A stretch of 64,000 bases of DNA, from NCBI RefSeq assembly GCF_001592125.1, contig NZ_BCWI01000001.1:434001-498000 (forward strand), read 5' to 3'. The translations under genes were made by a program, and so were the position numbers. This document shows positions 40,584 through 48,674 of the stretch, piece after piece. Numbering within the stretch: the stretch's first letter is position 1; each line of letters begins with the position of its first letter. Below the pieces are notes generated by a model that saw nothing but the letters and a program-made list of their open reading frames with translations, was not told where the DNA came from and ran no database searches. Origin of the DNA: Microbacterium hominis NBRC 15708. GTDB lineage: Bacteria > Actinomycetota > Actinomycetes > Actinomycetales > Microbacteriaceae.

Positions 40584-41648
40584 ATGCACGCCGAACCCGC
40601 ACCGCGTGTCAAGGTGCTCTGGATCGCTCGTCTGGAGTACAGATTCCACGCCTGGCGCGAGCGTCGCTGCCGCGCCCGCGGGCTGCGGCCGAGCGTGTCC
40701 GCCTACCCGGGTTACGGCGGCGAGGACTGGGTGCGGGTGCTGGGCCGGGTGCTCATCGTGCCGCCCGTGCGCACACGCCGCCGCACGCGTCATCGCGGCG
40801 AAGACATCGGCGTCCGCGGCTGGCGGAGCTTCGCGGCGGTGCCCGTCGGATACGCCCACGTGACGGTCACGATCGACGGTGTGAGCCATGACGTCGTGGC
40901 CGACCGCGGCGGCGTGGTCGACACCGTGCTGCCCGCGCGTCTCCAACCGGGATGGCAACCCCTGACGATGACCGTCGAAGGCTCCGAGCCCTTCGAGACG
41001 CGCGTGTTCGTCGTCGGCGCCGACGTGCGCTTCGGCGTCATCTCCGACGTCGACGACACCGTGATGGTCACCGCCCTGCCCCGTCCTCTCGTCGCGGCGT
41101 GGAACTCCTTCGTCCTGGACGAGCACGCCCGTCAGCCGGTGCCCGGCATGGCGGTGCTCCTCGAACGCCTGGTGCGCGAGAGCCCCGGGGCTCCGGTCGT
41201 CTACCTCTCCACCGGTGCATGGAACGTTGCGCCCACCCTGCAGCGCTTCCTGCGGCGACACCTCTTCCCGCCGGGTGCGCTGCTGCTGACGGACTGGGGG
41301 CCGACGCACGACCGGTGGTTCCGCAGCGGTCGCGCCCACAAAGAGGAGAACCTGCGGCGCCTCGCCCGGGAGTTCCCGCAGGTGTCCTGGGTGCTCATCG
41401 GTGACGACGGCCAGCACGACGACGCGCTGTACACGGCCTTCACGAGCGAGAACCCCGAGCGTGTGCGGGCGGTGGCGATCCGCCGGCTGTCCTCCGCCGA
41501 GGCGGTCCTCGCCGGAGGCCGGACCGCCGTCGACGATCACTCGGCCGCGGCGGTGCCGTGGGTGACGGGTGACGACGGCGCCGCGCTTCTGGATCGTCTC
41601 GCGGAGATCGGCGTGCTCGACGCCGACGGCGTCGGAGGCCCCGCGTAG
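40584..41648 (+). CDS. App1-type (DUF2183) phosphatase-domain protein
   Basis: A 354-residue soluble protein with the HAD-like motif DVDDT (155-159, the DxDxT nucleophile) in FGVISDVDDTVMVT, and downstream STGAWN, HKEENLRRL and IGDDGQHD, as in the catalytic domain of yeast App1, a phosphatidate phosphatase. The neighbouring DedA gene suggests a membrane-lipid context. Activity toward phosphatidate is inferred from family only. Confidence 0.83.
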   Translation: MHAEPAPRVKVLWIARLEYRFHAWRERRCRARGLRPSVSAYPGYGGEDWVRVLGRVLIVPPVRTRRRTRHRGEDIGVRGWRSFAAVPVGYAHVTVTIDGVSHDVVADRGGVVDTVLPARLQPGWQPLTMTVEGSEPFETRVFVVGADVRFGVISDVDDTVMVTALPRPLVAAWNSFVLDEHARQPVPGMAVLLERLVRESPGAPVVYLSTGAWNVAPTLQRFLRRHLFPPGALLLTDWGPTHDRWFRSGRAHKEENLRRLAREFPQVSWVLIGDDGQHDDALYTAFTSENPERVRAVAIRRLSSAEAVLAGGRTAVDDHSAAAVPWVTGDDGAALLDRLAEIGVLDADGVGGPA

Positions 41649-41651
41649 GCT
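41646..41651 (+). promoter_or_regulatory. Leaderless -10 (TAGGCT) for the YedK/HMCES gene
   Basis: TAGGCT overlaps the stop codon of the App1-like gene and ends 6 nt before ATG 41658. Confidence 0.55.
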
Positions 41652-41657
41652 GGCCGC

Positions 41658-42368
41658 ATGTGCGGTCGTTTCGTCGTGGGCAGTTCCGGGTCCGAGCTCG
41701 TCGGCGTCCTCCGGGTGGACGTGATCGGTGACGATCTGCCGGCGCCCTCGTACAACGTCGCACCCACCGATCGTGTCGCGATCGTCCTCGACTCGGCGAA
41801 GACCGAGCCCCCCACACGACGGCTCGAGGCCGCCCGGTGGGGACTCGTGCCCTCCTGGTCGAAAGATCCCGGCATCGGTGCGAAGGCGATCAACGCGCGC
41901 GCCGAGGAGGTCGAGGACAAACCGATGTTCCGTCAGGCGCTGATCGCGCGGCGCGCGATCATCCCGGCATCCGGGTACTACGAATGGAAGACCGAGGACG
42001 GCGTCAAGACGCCGTACTACATCCACCCGGCCGGTGATGAGCCGCTGTTCTTCGCGGGGCTCTACGAGTGGTGGAAGGATCCGGCGAAGGCTCCGGACGA
42101 TCCCACGCGGTGGATGCTGAGCTTCACGGTGATGACGCGTGGCGCGGTCGGTCAGCTGGGGTCGATCCATGATCGGATGCCGCTGTTCATCGACGCCGAC
42201 TACGCGGATGTGTGGCTCGACCCGACGACCGAGAACGTCGGCGACCTGCTCGACGCGACGATCGACGCCGCTCCGGCGCTCGTCGACGGGCTGATGATGC
42301 GTCAGGTGGGTCGCGAGGTCGGCAACGTGCGCAACAACGGTCCGGAACTGATCGAACCCGTCTCCTGA
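41658..42368 (+). CDS. SOS response-associated peptidase family protein (YedK/HMCES)
   Basis: Forms a covalent thiazolidine link with abasic sites in single-stranded DNA, protecting them. The 236-residue protein has the essential Cys2 right after the start Met (MCGRF), Asn34 (YNVAPT), NARAEEV (Asn79), the active-site Glu109 in SGYYEW and the His in IHDRMP. Leaderless translation would place Cys2 immediately after the initiator. No LexA box was recognised upstream. Confidence 0.93.
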   Translation: MCGRFVVGSSGSELVGVLRVDVIGDDLPAPSYNVAPTDRVAIVLDSAKTEPPTRRLEAARWGLVPSWSKDPGIGAKAINARAEEVEDKPMFRQALIARRAIIPASGYYEWKTEDGVKTPYYIHPAGDEPLFFAGLYEWWKDPAKAPDDPTRWMLSFTVMTRGAVGQLGSIHDRMPLFIDADYADVWLDPTTENVGDLLDATIDAAPALVDGLMMRQVGREVGNVRNNGPELIEPVS

Positions 42369-42372
42369 CACG

Positions 42373-42404
42373 GCGAGGAGCGGGCTTTTCCGCCCGCTCC
42401 TCGC
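42373..42404. terminator. Strong bidirectional terminator between the YedK and PTS genes
   Basis: A 13-bp perfect inverted repeat (GCGAGGAGCGGGC / GCCCGCTCCTCGC) with loop TTTTCC between convergent stop codons. Confidence 0.88.
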
Positions 42405-42419
42405 GCGGATCGCCGTCGG

Positions 42420-44402
42420 TCAGACGAACTCGACGGTGGCGTTCTCGTTGTTCAGCACGATGACCGGTGTGATCGCGGAATGTCCCGCGGCGCGGATCTT
42501 GTCGGCGTCGAAGCGGAGGAGCGGCGTGCCGGCGCTCACGGCGTCTCCGGTCTTCACGAGGGTCTCGAATCCGTCGCCCTTCATGTCCACGGTGTCGATG
42601 CCGATGTGGATCAGCAGTTCGGTGCCGTCGGCCAGAGCCAGTCCGATCGCGTGGCCGGTCGGGAACACCGAGGCGACGGTTCCTGCCGCGGGCGCCACGA
42701 TCGTGTCGCCCGCGGGGTCGATCGCGAGTCCGGGACCCATCGTGCCCTCGGCGAACATGGCGTCGGGCACCTCGGACAGCGGGAGCACGGTGCCGGCGAC
42801 GGGCTGACGCAGCTTCAGCGTCGCCGCGGGCACGGTCCGCGCCCGCAGTCGCTGTTCGGCGGCGGCGCCCGCCGCCACCGCCGCGCCCCCGACGCCGCCC
42901 ACGAAGCCCGCCGCCGCGCCGGTCTGGCCCGCATCCGCACCGCGGAAGGCCTCGATGTTGCGGTCGTTGAGGATGTCCTCCATCGCGTCTTTGACGAACT
43001 GCACGTTGAGGCCGTACACGACCTGCACGGAATGCCCGCCCGGCTTGATGGTGCCCGCAGCGCCGGCACGCTTCAGCGCGTGCTCGTCGACCTGAGAGGT
43101 GTCGGCGATCTCCATGCGCAGCCGCGTCGCGCAGTTGTCGACGTCGATGATGTTCTGCTTCCCGCCCAGCGCCGCGATGAACTTCTCCGCCGTGCCGTGA
43201 TAGCCCGTGAGGCTCGTGCCGACGTTGTCGGCATCCTGTTCGTCGAGCTCGTCGCCGCGGCCCGGAGTCTTCAGCTTGAACCGCTTGATCAGGAAGTAGA
43301 ACGTGAAGAAGTAGATGAAGAACCAGGCGATGCCCAGCAGCAGGAGGATCCACGGGTTCTCTGCCATCGGATTCGTCCACTGCAGGAACATGTCGATGAA
43401 TCCGGCGGAGAAGCCGAAGCCCAGTCGCGTCGGGAGCATCGCCGCGATCATGACGGAGATGCCGGTGAAGACGGCATGGATGAGGTAGAGCCAGGGAGCG
43501 ACGAACATGAAGGCGAACTCGAGCGGCTCCGTGACGCCGACGAAGAAGGAGGCGATCGCGCCCGAGAGCATGATGCCGTAGGTGACCTTCTTGCGTCGTG
43601 AGTCGGCGGTCATATACATCGCCAGGGCGGCGCCCGGAAGACCGAACATCATGATCGGAAAGAACCCCGCCATGTACTGCCCGGTGACGCCGTAGGTCCC
43701 GGTGCCGTTGAGGAAGTTGACGAGATCGTTGATACCGGCGACGTCGAACCAGAACACCGAGTTGAGCGCGTGGTGCAGGCCGGTGGGAATCAGCAGCCGG
43801 TTCATGAAGCCGTAGAGGCCGGCGCCGAACGGGCCGAGCGTGGAGATCCACTCGCCGAAGGTGACGAGGGCGCCGTAGACGACGGGCCAGACGAACATCA
43901 GGACCACGGCCACCACCAGGGAGAGCCCGGCCGTGACGATCGCGACCGAGCGCTTCCCGGAGAAGAACGAGAGCGCGTCGGGCAGCTTCGTGTCTTTGAA
44001 CCTGTTGTAGCACCAGGCGCCGATCAGACCGGCGACGATGCCCACGAACACGTTCTGCACCTTGCCGAACGCCGGATTGACGTTCGCGAGGTCTTCGATG
44101 CCGAGCAGCTTCTGCATTGTGGCAGGGGCCAGGAGGGTGGTGATCGTCAACCAGGAGACCAGGCCGGCGAGAGCCGAGGTGCCGTCCGTCTTGTTCGCCA
44201 TGCCGATCGAGACGCCGACGGCGAACAGGAGCGGCATGTTGTCGAGCAGGGCGCCACCGGCGGCGCCGAGGAAGGCGGACACGATGTTCGAGCCGCCGGC
44301 GGCAGAACTGATCCAGTAGGAGATGCCGGAGAGGATCGCGGCGACCGGCAGCACCGCGACCGGGAGCATGATCGATCGGCCGAGTCGTTGGAAGAACTTC
44401 AT
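42420..44402 (-). CDS. nagE: PTS permease EIICBA, N-acetylglucosamine/glucose type
   Basis: Transports and phosphorylates an amino sugar or glucose at the membrane. The 660-residue protein has EIIC (about 1-370, ten hydrophobic segments, GLHHALNS and GVTEPLEF motifs), EIIB with phospho-Cys424 in VDNCATRLRM, an Ala/Gly linker (about 490-520), and EIIA with phospho-His599 in LLIHIGIDTVDMKG. The C-B-A order and motifs fit NagE best; glucose (PtsG) remains possible. A TAGCGT -10 (44465-44460) gives a roughly 50-nt leader. No nagA/nagB or regulator is adjacent. Confidence 0.87.
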   Translation of the reverse strand: MKFFQRLGRSIMLPVAVLPVAAILSGISYWISSAAGGSNIVSAFLGAAGGALLDNMPLLFAVGVSIGMANKTDGTSALAGLVSWLTITTLLAPATMQKLLGIEDLANVNPAFGKVQNVFVGIVAGLIGAWCYNRFKDTKLPDALSFFSGKRSVAIVTAGLSLVVAVVLMFVWPVVYGALVTFGEWISTLGPFGAGLYGFMNRLLIPTGLHHALNSVFWFDVAGINDLVNFLNGTGTYGVTGQYMAGFFPIMMFGLPGAALAMYMTADSRRKKVTYGIMLSGAIASFFVGVTEPLEFAFMFVAPWLYLIHAVFTGISVMIAAMLPTRLGFGFSAGFIDMFLQWTNPMAENPWILLLLGIAWFFIYFFTFYFLIKRFKLKTPGRGDELDEQDADNVGTSLTGYHGTAEKFIAALGGKQNIIDVDNCATRLRMEIADTSQVDEHALKRAGAAGTIKPGGHSVQVVYGLNVQFVKDAMEDILNDRNIEAFRGADAGQTGAAAGFVGGVGGAAVAAGAAAEQRLRARTVPAATLKLRQPVAGTVLPLSEVPDAMFAEGTMGPGLAIDPAGDTIVAPAAGTVASVFPTGHAIGLALADGTELLIHIGIDTVDMKGDGFETLVKTGDAVSAGTPLLRFDADKIRAAGHSAITPVIVLNNENATVEFV

Positions 44403-44496
44403 CGGTGAACTCCGTCCCTGAGGGAATCGGGTCGCGCGTCGCTGCGGACCACTGAGGGGACGCTACCGCTGATCAATGGTCGCGCACAGCATTCAT

Positions 44497-45153
44497 TCAG
44501 CTAATTCCGCTGCGACCTGACCCCTCCGCACGCCCTCCTGCGATCGCGTCGATGACCTCCCCGCGACGCGGAAGCGCGCCGTTGACGCGGAGGCGCACGG
44601 CGCGAGCGCGATCGGCGTCGAGAGAATCCATGGCCTGCAGGTGAAGGTGCGGCTCGGTGCTGTTGCCGGAGTTGCCGCAGCGGCCGACGACGTCGCCGGT
44701 CCGCACGCGCTGACCTGGGCGCACGACGAGGCTCCCCCGCTGAAGGTGGCACAGCGCCACGATGACGCCGTCCCGGTCGATGAGGACGTGGTTGCCGGCC
44801 AGTGCCACCCATCCGCCGCGGACGCGTCGTCGCTGAGTGAGCGCGTAGGCGATCGAGGGCAGACCGCGATGGGCGAGGTGATCGGACTCGGTGTCATGGG
44901 CGGCGACGACCACGCCGTCGACGGGCGCCAGCAGAGGGCGTCCGAACCCGGGAAACAGCGACGGCGGCTCCGCGCGCACGAGCGAACGGGCCGTGATCGG
45001 CGCCGTGCGCCCCGCGTCGTCGACGGGAACGAAATCGATGGCGTAGGACGTGGCGAAGAGAGTCGTGCCGTGACTCGGCACCCGATCGGCCGGGCTGTTG
45101 CCAACGAGCCAGCGACCCGCGAACGGATATGCCAGGTCGACCGCCGCAACCAT
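44497..45153 (-). CDS. M23-type (LytM) peptidase-like protein without a signal peptide
   Basis: A 218-residue protein with an M23-like layout: His28 in PSHGT, Asp40 in YAIDF, His136 (LCHL) and the HLH pair His169/His171 in EPHLHLQ. This is compatible with a zinc metallopeptidase acting on peptidoglycan peptides. No export signal is visible from any candidate start. ATG 45153 is chosen for its upstream GGAGAGGAACGGC; ATG 45171 and GTG 45249 are in frame. It borders a less GC-rich segment. Confidence 0.75.
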   Translation of the reverse strand: MVAAVDLAYPFAGRWLVGNSPADRVPSHGTTLFATSYAIDFVPVDDAGRTAPITARSLVRAEPPSLFPGFGRPLLAPVDGVVVAAHDTESDHLAHRGLPSIAYALTQRRRVRGGWVALAGNHVLIDRDGVIVALCHLQRGSLVVRPGQRVRTGDVVGRCGNSGNSTEPHLHLQAMDSLDADRARAVRLRVNGALPRRGEVIDAIAGGRAEGSGRSGIS

Positions 45154-45249
45154 GCCGTTCCTCTCCGTCATCCGAGCGGCTGACCATGCGGGACCGCCGA
45201 CGAGAGCGAGTGTGCCTTGTCGGCGGCCGATGTAGACGAAAGCACCCAC

Positions 45250-45771
45250 TTTGAGGCACTCGCGTCATGGCATCAGCCCCTTCGTGTCAGAGCATATGTG
45301 ACTCGTTCGCGGATCTCAGTTCGCCGCGGACGCGCATTCGCACTCGCCTGCGCCGCAGCTCTCCTCCTCGTCCTAGTTCGTCGAAACACCCAGCTCGTTC
45401 GCCGCGCGTCCTATTCCGACGACCCCGGCCAGCCCGAAATAGTCTGGATTGTCATGCGCGCGTGGCTTTTCGGGCGAAGAGCAATTGCACGTCGTATCTC
45501 GATGTTGAGGCCGCCGAATCCGACAGCGCGGGCGCGCAACATGTGCATAATCGGAGGGCAACCCAATGCGCCCACGATTAATGCACCAGCAGTAGGCGAA
45601 AGTCGTATACGTGTCCCCCAAGGCGGTGGTCGGCATGTGCAGCCTGTTCGTACATCCAGCTACAGGCGAATCTCGCCCAGAGTGACAAGCCAAGGTCGTG
45701 TCTCTTCTTCAACGTCGTCCCCGCACCGGGTAGCATCTGGCGCGTGGGTTGCTGACGAACGAGGAGACAAG
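45250..45771. other. 522-nt stretch without a recognisable gene; lower GC
   Basis: Visibly more A/T-rich than its surroundings, with words such as AATAGTCTGGATTG, GCACGTCGTATCTCG and GATTAATGC. A long plus-strand frame crosses it but lacks protein-like composition. Near its right end TTCAAC (45708-45713) and TAGCAT (45731-45736), 17 nt apart, form a plausible promoter for the small membrane protein. The rest may be a decayed gene or regulatory DNA. Confidence 0.6.
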
Positions 45772-46101
45772 ATGAACGAGATGCTCGTCTACACGATCAC
45801 GGCCCTTATCGCCGTGAGCACGGGTGTGACCTTTGGCGCAGTTCCCGCTAGCCCGCTGCGCGTGATCACCACGACGGCCGGAGTAATGTCTACCGGCGCC
45901 ATTGTCATTGGCGCCGTCGTCATCGGTCCCGAAGCTCCGTGGATGGGGCCGCTTTTCGCAGTTACGGCAGGACTGTCTGCGCTGCTCGTTGCTGCAGTCG
46001 CGCGTTCTGCAGAGCCCGGACTCATCGGCGAGCCGTACTGGCGGCGAGTGAAGCTCATCGCCTTCCACAACGGCAGATTGCGCACGGTCGAGGGCCACTG
46101 A
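45772..46101 (+). CDS. Small three-helix membrane protein of unknown function
   Basis: A 109-residue protein with three hydrophobic segments (about 5-23, 31-53, 58-77) and a basic cytoplasmic-type tail ending RRVKLIAFHNGRLRTVEGH. I do not recognise the family. ATG 45772 has a clear GAGGAG 5 nt upstream and a promoter candidate 35 nt before that. A hairpin terminator follows directly, so it is an independent unit. Codon use is less GC-biased than in neighbours (for example ATT, GTT and GCT appear), suggesting later acquisition. Adjacent to tRNA-Ala. Confidence 0.65.
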   Translation: MNEMLVYTITALIAVSTGVTFGAVPASPLRVITTTAGVMSTGAIVIGAVVIGPEAPWMGPLFAVTAGLSALLVAAVARSAEPGLIGEPYWRRVKLIAFHNGRLRTVEGH

Positions 46102-46109
46102 ATCTCGAC

Positions 46110-46146
46110 GAAGAGACGGCACGACGAAACGCAGTGCCGCCTCTTC
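46110..46146 (+). terminator. Hairpin terminator after the small membrane protein gene
   Basis: GAAGAGACGGCAC and GTGCCGCCTCTTC form a 13-bp stem with one A-C mismatch and an 11-nt loop, 9 nt after the stop codon. Confidence 0.75.
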
Positions 46147-46320
46147 TGTGCCGCCTTCTGGTGTGCGTGCGAGAAGTGCTCCACGCGCTCCGGGGTCGGC
46201 TCCATCTGTGATGCTGGCTCGACGGAGCCGTAATACTCGAAACACGACCACGAATCAGCTTCAACAGAAGCTCTCGGGGACCTTCGAGGGATGCCGAGAA
46301 CAGCCTTTGATCAGCAATAT

Positions 46321-46396
46321 TGGTGGACCTGAGGGGACTCGAACCCCTGACCCCCTGCATGCCATGCAGGTGCGCTACCAGCTGCGCCACAGGCCC
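46321..46396 (-). tRNA. tRNA-Ala (anticodon GGC), CCA encoded
   Basis: On the minus strand: acceptor GGGCCTG/CAGGTCC, D-arm GCGCAGCTGGTAGCGC, anticodon stem CCTGC/GCAGG with loop ATGGCAT (anticodon GGC), T-arm AGGGG-TTCGAGT-CCCCT, then ACCA. 76 nt including the encoded CCA, whereas tRNA-Asn at 1.1 kb lacks it. Confidence 0.95.
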
Positions 46397-46467
46397 ATTT
46401 TCAGTTGTCTGCCGCTCGCGGCAACCCCTCTACCTTACTACATCTCGCGGGGTGCAACGAACACGTG

Positions 46468-46845
46468 TCACTCCGCGGCGGCCGGCGCGGCGACCTCGAT
46501 GGGAACGATCGGGCAGTCCTTCCACAGCCGTTCCAGACCGTAGAACACCCGCTCCTGCTCGTGGAAGACGTGCACGACGAGATCGCCGAAGTCCAGGAGG
46601 ATCCAGCGCGACTCCTGGCGGCCCTCGCGGCGCAGCCGCTTGACGCCCTGTTCGAGCATGGCCTCCTCCACCGCGTCGGCGATCGCCGCGACGTTACGCT
46701 CACTCGATCCGGTCGCGAGAAGGAACACATCCACGAGGGGCAGCGGCTCGGACACATCGAACGCGAGGAGATCCTCGGCGCCCTTGCTCTCTGCCGCGGC
46801 CGCGGCGATCGCGACCAGGTCGCGGGTGCTGTCGGCGGCGGTCAT
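46468..46845 (-). CDS. rsfS: Ribosomal silencing factor RsfS
   Basis: A 125-residue protein that binds L14 and blocks subunit joining in poor nutrient conditions. Signature segments VDVFLLATGSSERNVAAIAD and WILLDFGDLVVHVFHEQERVFYGLERLW match the family along its length. ATG 46845 overlaps the stop of the preceding membrane-protein gene by 4 nt. Order nadD - membrane protein - rsfS is typical for actinobacteria. Confidence 0.95.
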   Translation of the reverse strand: MTAADSTRDLVAIAAAAAESKGAEDLLAFDVSEPLPLVDVFLLATGSSERNVAAIADAVEEAMLEQGVKRLRREGRQESRWILLDFGDLVVHVFHEQERVFYGLERLWKDCPIVPIEVAAPAAAE

Positions 46846-47804
46846 CGGAAGGCTCCTGTCACGAGTGCGACGATCAGCACGCCGGTCAGGGCGAGGGCGA
46901 GCGCGCCGGCGGTGATGACGAGGGCCAGCATGAGCCGGCTCCCCTTCTCCGGCGCCGGCGGCTTGATGATGTCTTCTGCGCTCTTGATCGTGCTGATCGC
47001 GGAACTCGCCGCGATCGGGGTGGGTGAGGACGAGGCCGGAAGCTCACCGTCGACGAGGACGGCATCCGTCTCCTTGTTGTCGGCGAGGCCGGGCAGCGTG
47101 CCGGTCGAGCCGAAGGACTCGGGCAGCGAGAAGGTGCCGGTGATGAGCACTTCGCCGGTGGCCGTGATGGGCGAGACGAGCGCGCCCGTCTCGGGCGTCT
47201 GCGACAGGATGAGCGCGTTGGGGGCCGAGAGTGCCCCCGTCGCGGTGCTGCCGCGGGTGAGGAGCTGATCGAACGACGCGGGCAGCTCCAGATCGACGTT
47301 CTCACCGGCGAGGAGGCCCGACCCGAAGGTCGGCGCGACGATCGGCCGCTCCTGCTCATCGGTCTCGCGAGACTCGGGCGCCTCCGCGAAGGGCTCGCGG
47401 GTCACGGCGGGGGTCTCCTCCGGCGATGCGGGAGCCTCGACACCGGAACCCGCCGCGGCATCGTGCGCCTCGGCGGGCGCGGCGGATCCGTCGCCCTCGT
47501 CGGTCGCCGTGTCGTCGGCGACGGTCACGGATGCCGTGCGCAGGCGCTCCTGCCGCCTCGAGGCCCGGCGGGTGACGGGCTGGGCGTCGAGGTCGATGTC
47601 GGCTGCCGCCGGGGGCGCCTCGGGCACGTCTGCGGGCTCAGCGGCGCGCGGCAACGGCGCGACGACCGCGGGGGCCGGCTCGGCGGCGTGCGCGGCCTTG
47701 TCGGCCTCTTCGGGGGTGATCACCGGCGTCGAGGCGGTGTTGCGCATCTCGCGCAGCTGCCGCCGGGTCAGCTGGGGAGTTTCGGGCTGGTCGGGTGTGC
47801 TCAT
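46842..47804 (-). CDS. Uncharacterised single-helix membrane protein with a disordered Ala/Glu/Pro-rich region
   Basis: A 320-residue protein: basic N-terminal segment [11 protein letters not shown], about 150 residues of low-complexity Ala/Pro/Glu sequence with a second basic patch ([13 protein letters not shown]), a region with repeated TG-small-residue phrases ([38 protein letters not shown]), then one C-terminal membrane helix ([20 protein letters not shown]). No known domain recognised. It sits between nadD and rsfS with 4-nt overlaps on both sides, so it is co-translated with them. Confidence 0.8.
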   Translation of the reverse strand: MSTPDQPETPQLTRRQLREMRNTASTPVITPEEADKAAHAAEPAPAVVAPLPRAAEPADVPEAPPAAADIDLDAQPVTRRASRRQERLRTASVTVADDTATDEGDGSAAPAEAHDAAAGSGVEAPASPEETPAVTREPFAEAPESRETDEQERPIVAPTFGSGLLAGENVDLELPASFDQLLTRGSTATGALSAPNALILSQTPETGALVSPITATGEVLITGTFSLPESFGSTGTLPGLADNKETDAVLVDGELPASSSPTPIAASSAISTIKSAEDIIKPPAPEKGSRLMLALVITAGALALALTGVLIVALVTGAFR

Positions 47805-48397
47805 GCCTCGCTCCGGTAAAGGTGGTGCTTCGCAATGTATTGGACGACGCCGTCGGGGACGAGGTACCACACGGGGTGTCCCTTCCGGACGCGTGCGCGG
47901 CAGTCCGTCGACGAGATCGACAGGGCGGGGATCTCGAGCCGGCTGACGACCTCCTCGGGCAGTCCTTCCGTGGACAGCACGTGTCCCGGCCGCGAGACCG
48001 CGACGAAGTGGGCGAGGTCCCACAGGCCGTCGTGGTCGCGCCATCCGAGGATCTGCGCGATCGCGTCCGCTCCTGTGATGAAGAAGAGCTCGGCGTCGGG
48101 GCGTGCGGCCTTGAGGTCGCGAAGCGTGTCGATGGTGAAGGTGGGTCCGCCGCGGTCGATGTCGACGCGGCTGACGGTGAACTGCGGATTGGATGCCGTC
48201 GCGATGACGGTCATCAGATAGCGGTGCTCCCCCGCCGTCACGTCTGCCTTCTGCCACGGCATCCCCGTGGGCACGAAGACGACCTCGTCGAGATCGAAGG
48301 ACTGCGCGACTTCGCTCGCTGCCACGAGGTGTCCATGGTGGATCGGGTCGAAGGTTCCACCCATGACCCCGATGCGTGGGGCGCGCGTCGAAGTCAT
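47801..48397 (-). CDS. nadD: Nicotinate-nucleotide adenylyltransferase
   Basis: NAD synthesis: NaMN + ATP to deamido-NAD. The 198-residue protein has [11 protein letters not shown] (13-23, nucleotidyltransferase motif) and the C-terminal ISSTDCR motif in place of the usual ISSTxIR. ATG 48397 lies 9 nt after the stop of the small protein upstream. Confidence 0.95.
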   Translation of the reverse strand: MTSTRAPRIGVMGGTFDPIHHGHLVAASEVAQSFDLDEVVFVPTGMPWQKADVTAGEHRYLMTVIATASNPQFTVSRVDIDRGGPTFTIDTLRDLKAARPDAELFFITGADAIAQILGWRDHDGLWDLAHFVAVSRPGHVLSTEGLPEEVVSRLEIPALSISSTDCRARVRKGHPVWYLVPDGVVQYIAKHHLYRSEA

Positions 48398-48406
48398 CCT
48401 GCCGTC

Positions 48407-48634
48407 CTAGTGGTGGCCGTGTCCCACCTGCGCCTGGTCGACGGGGTGCGCCTTGGCGTAGGCCTCGGCCTTGTGCGAGTGACGGTTGGCGACGTTGCGG
48501 TACGACAGCGTCACCAGTCCGAGCGCCAAGAACACGATGAACGCGATCAGGCCGAAGATGAACGTCTCGGCCTGGACGTTGCCGTGGTGCTCCGCCTCCG
48601 CCGAGGCGAGGGCGAGGATCGTGGCGAGGGTCAT
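48407..48634 (-). CDS. Small single-helix membrane protein
   Basis: A 75-residue protein with a short N-terminal hydrophobic stretch, a likely membrane helix (about 26-46, FIFGLIAFIVFLALGLVTL) and a tail rich in His, Lys and Ala ending HGHH. ATG 48634 has AAGGAG at good spacing. It lies between proA and nadD, a position where actinobacteria commonly carry a small uncharacterised protein. Function unknown. Confidence 0.8.
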   Translation of the reverse strand: MTLATILALASAEAEHHGNVQAETFIFGLIAFIVFLALGLVTLSYRNVANRHSHKAEAYAKAHPVDQAQVGHGHH

Positions 48635-48674
48635 TCGGACTCCTTCGAAAGTCGGGTCTTCCCAGTTTAGGCGG

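Noticed and set aside
44444..44456. GGACCACTGAG near the PTS gene considered as a DasR/NagR operator
   Set aside because: Only one half (AGTGGTC on the minus strand) matches; the second half of the palindrome is absent.
45217..46101. A 294-codon plus-strand frame covering the low-GC stretch and the small membrane protein
   Set aside because: The first about 185 codons look non-coding and overlap the M23 gene; a clear ribosome site and promoter mark the internal start at 45772.
46321..46396. Search for a duplicated tRNA-Ala 3' end marking an integrated element
   Set aside because: I found no second copy of the tRNA 3' sequence within the window, and no integrase gene.
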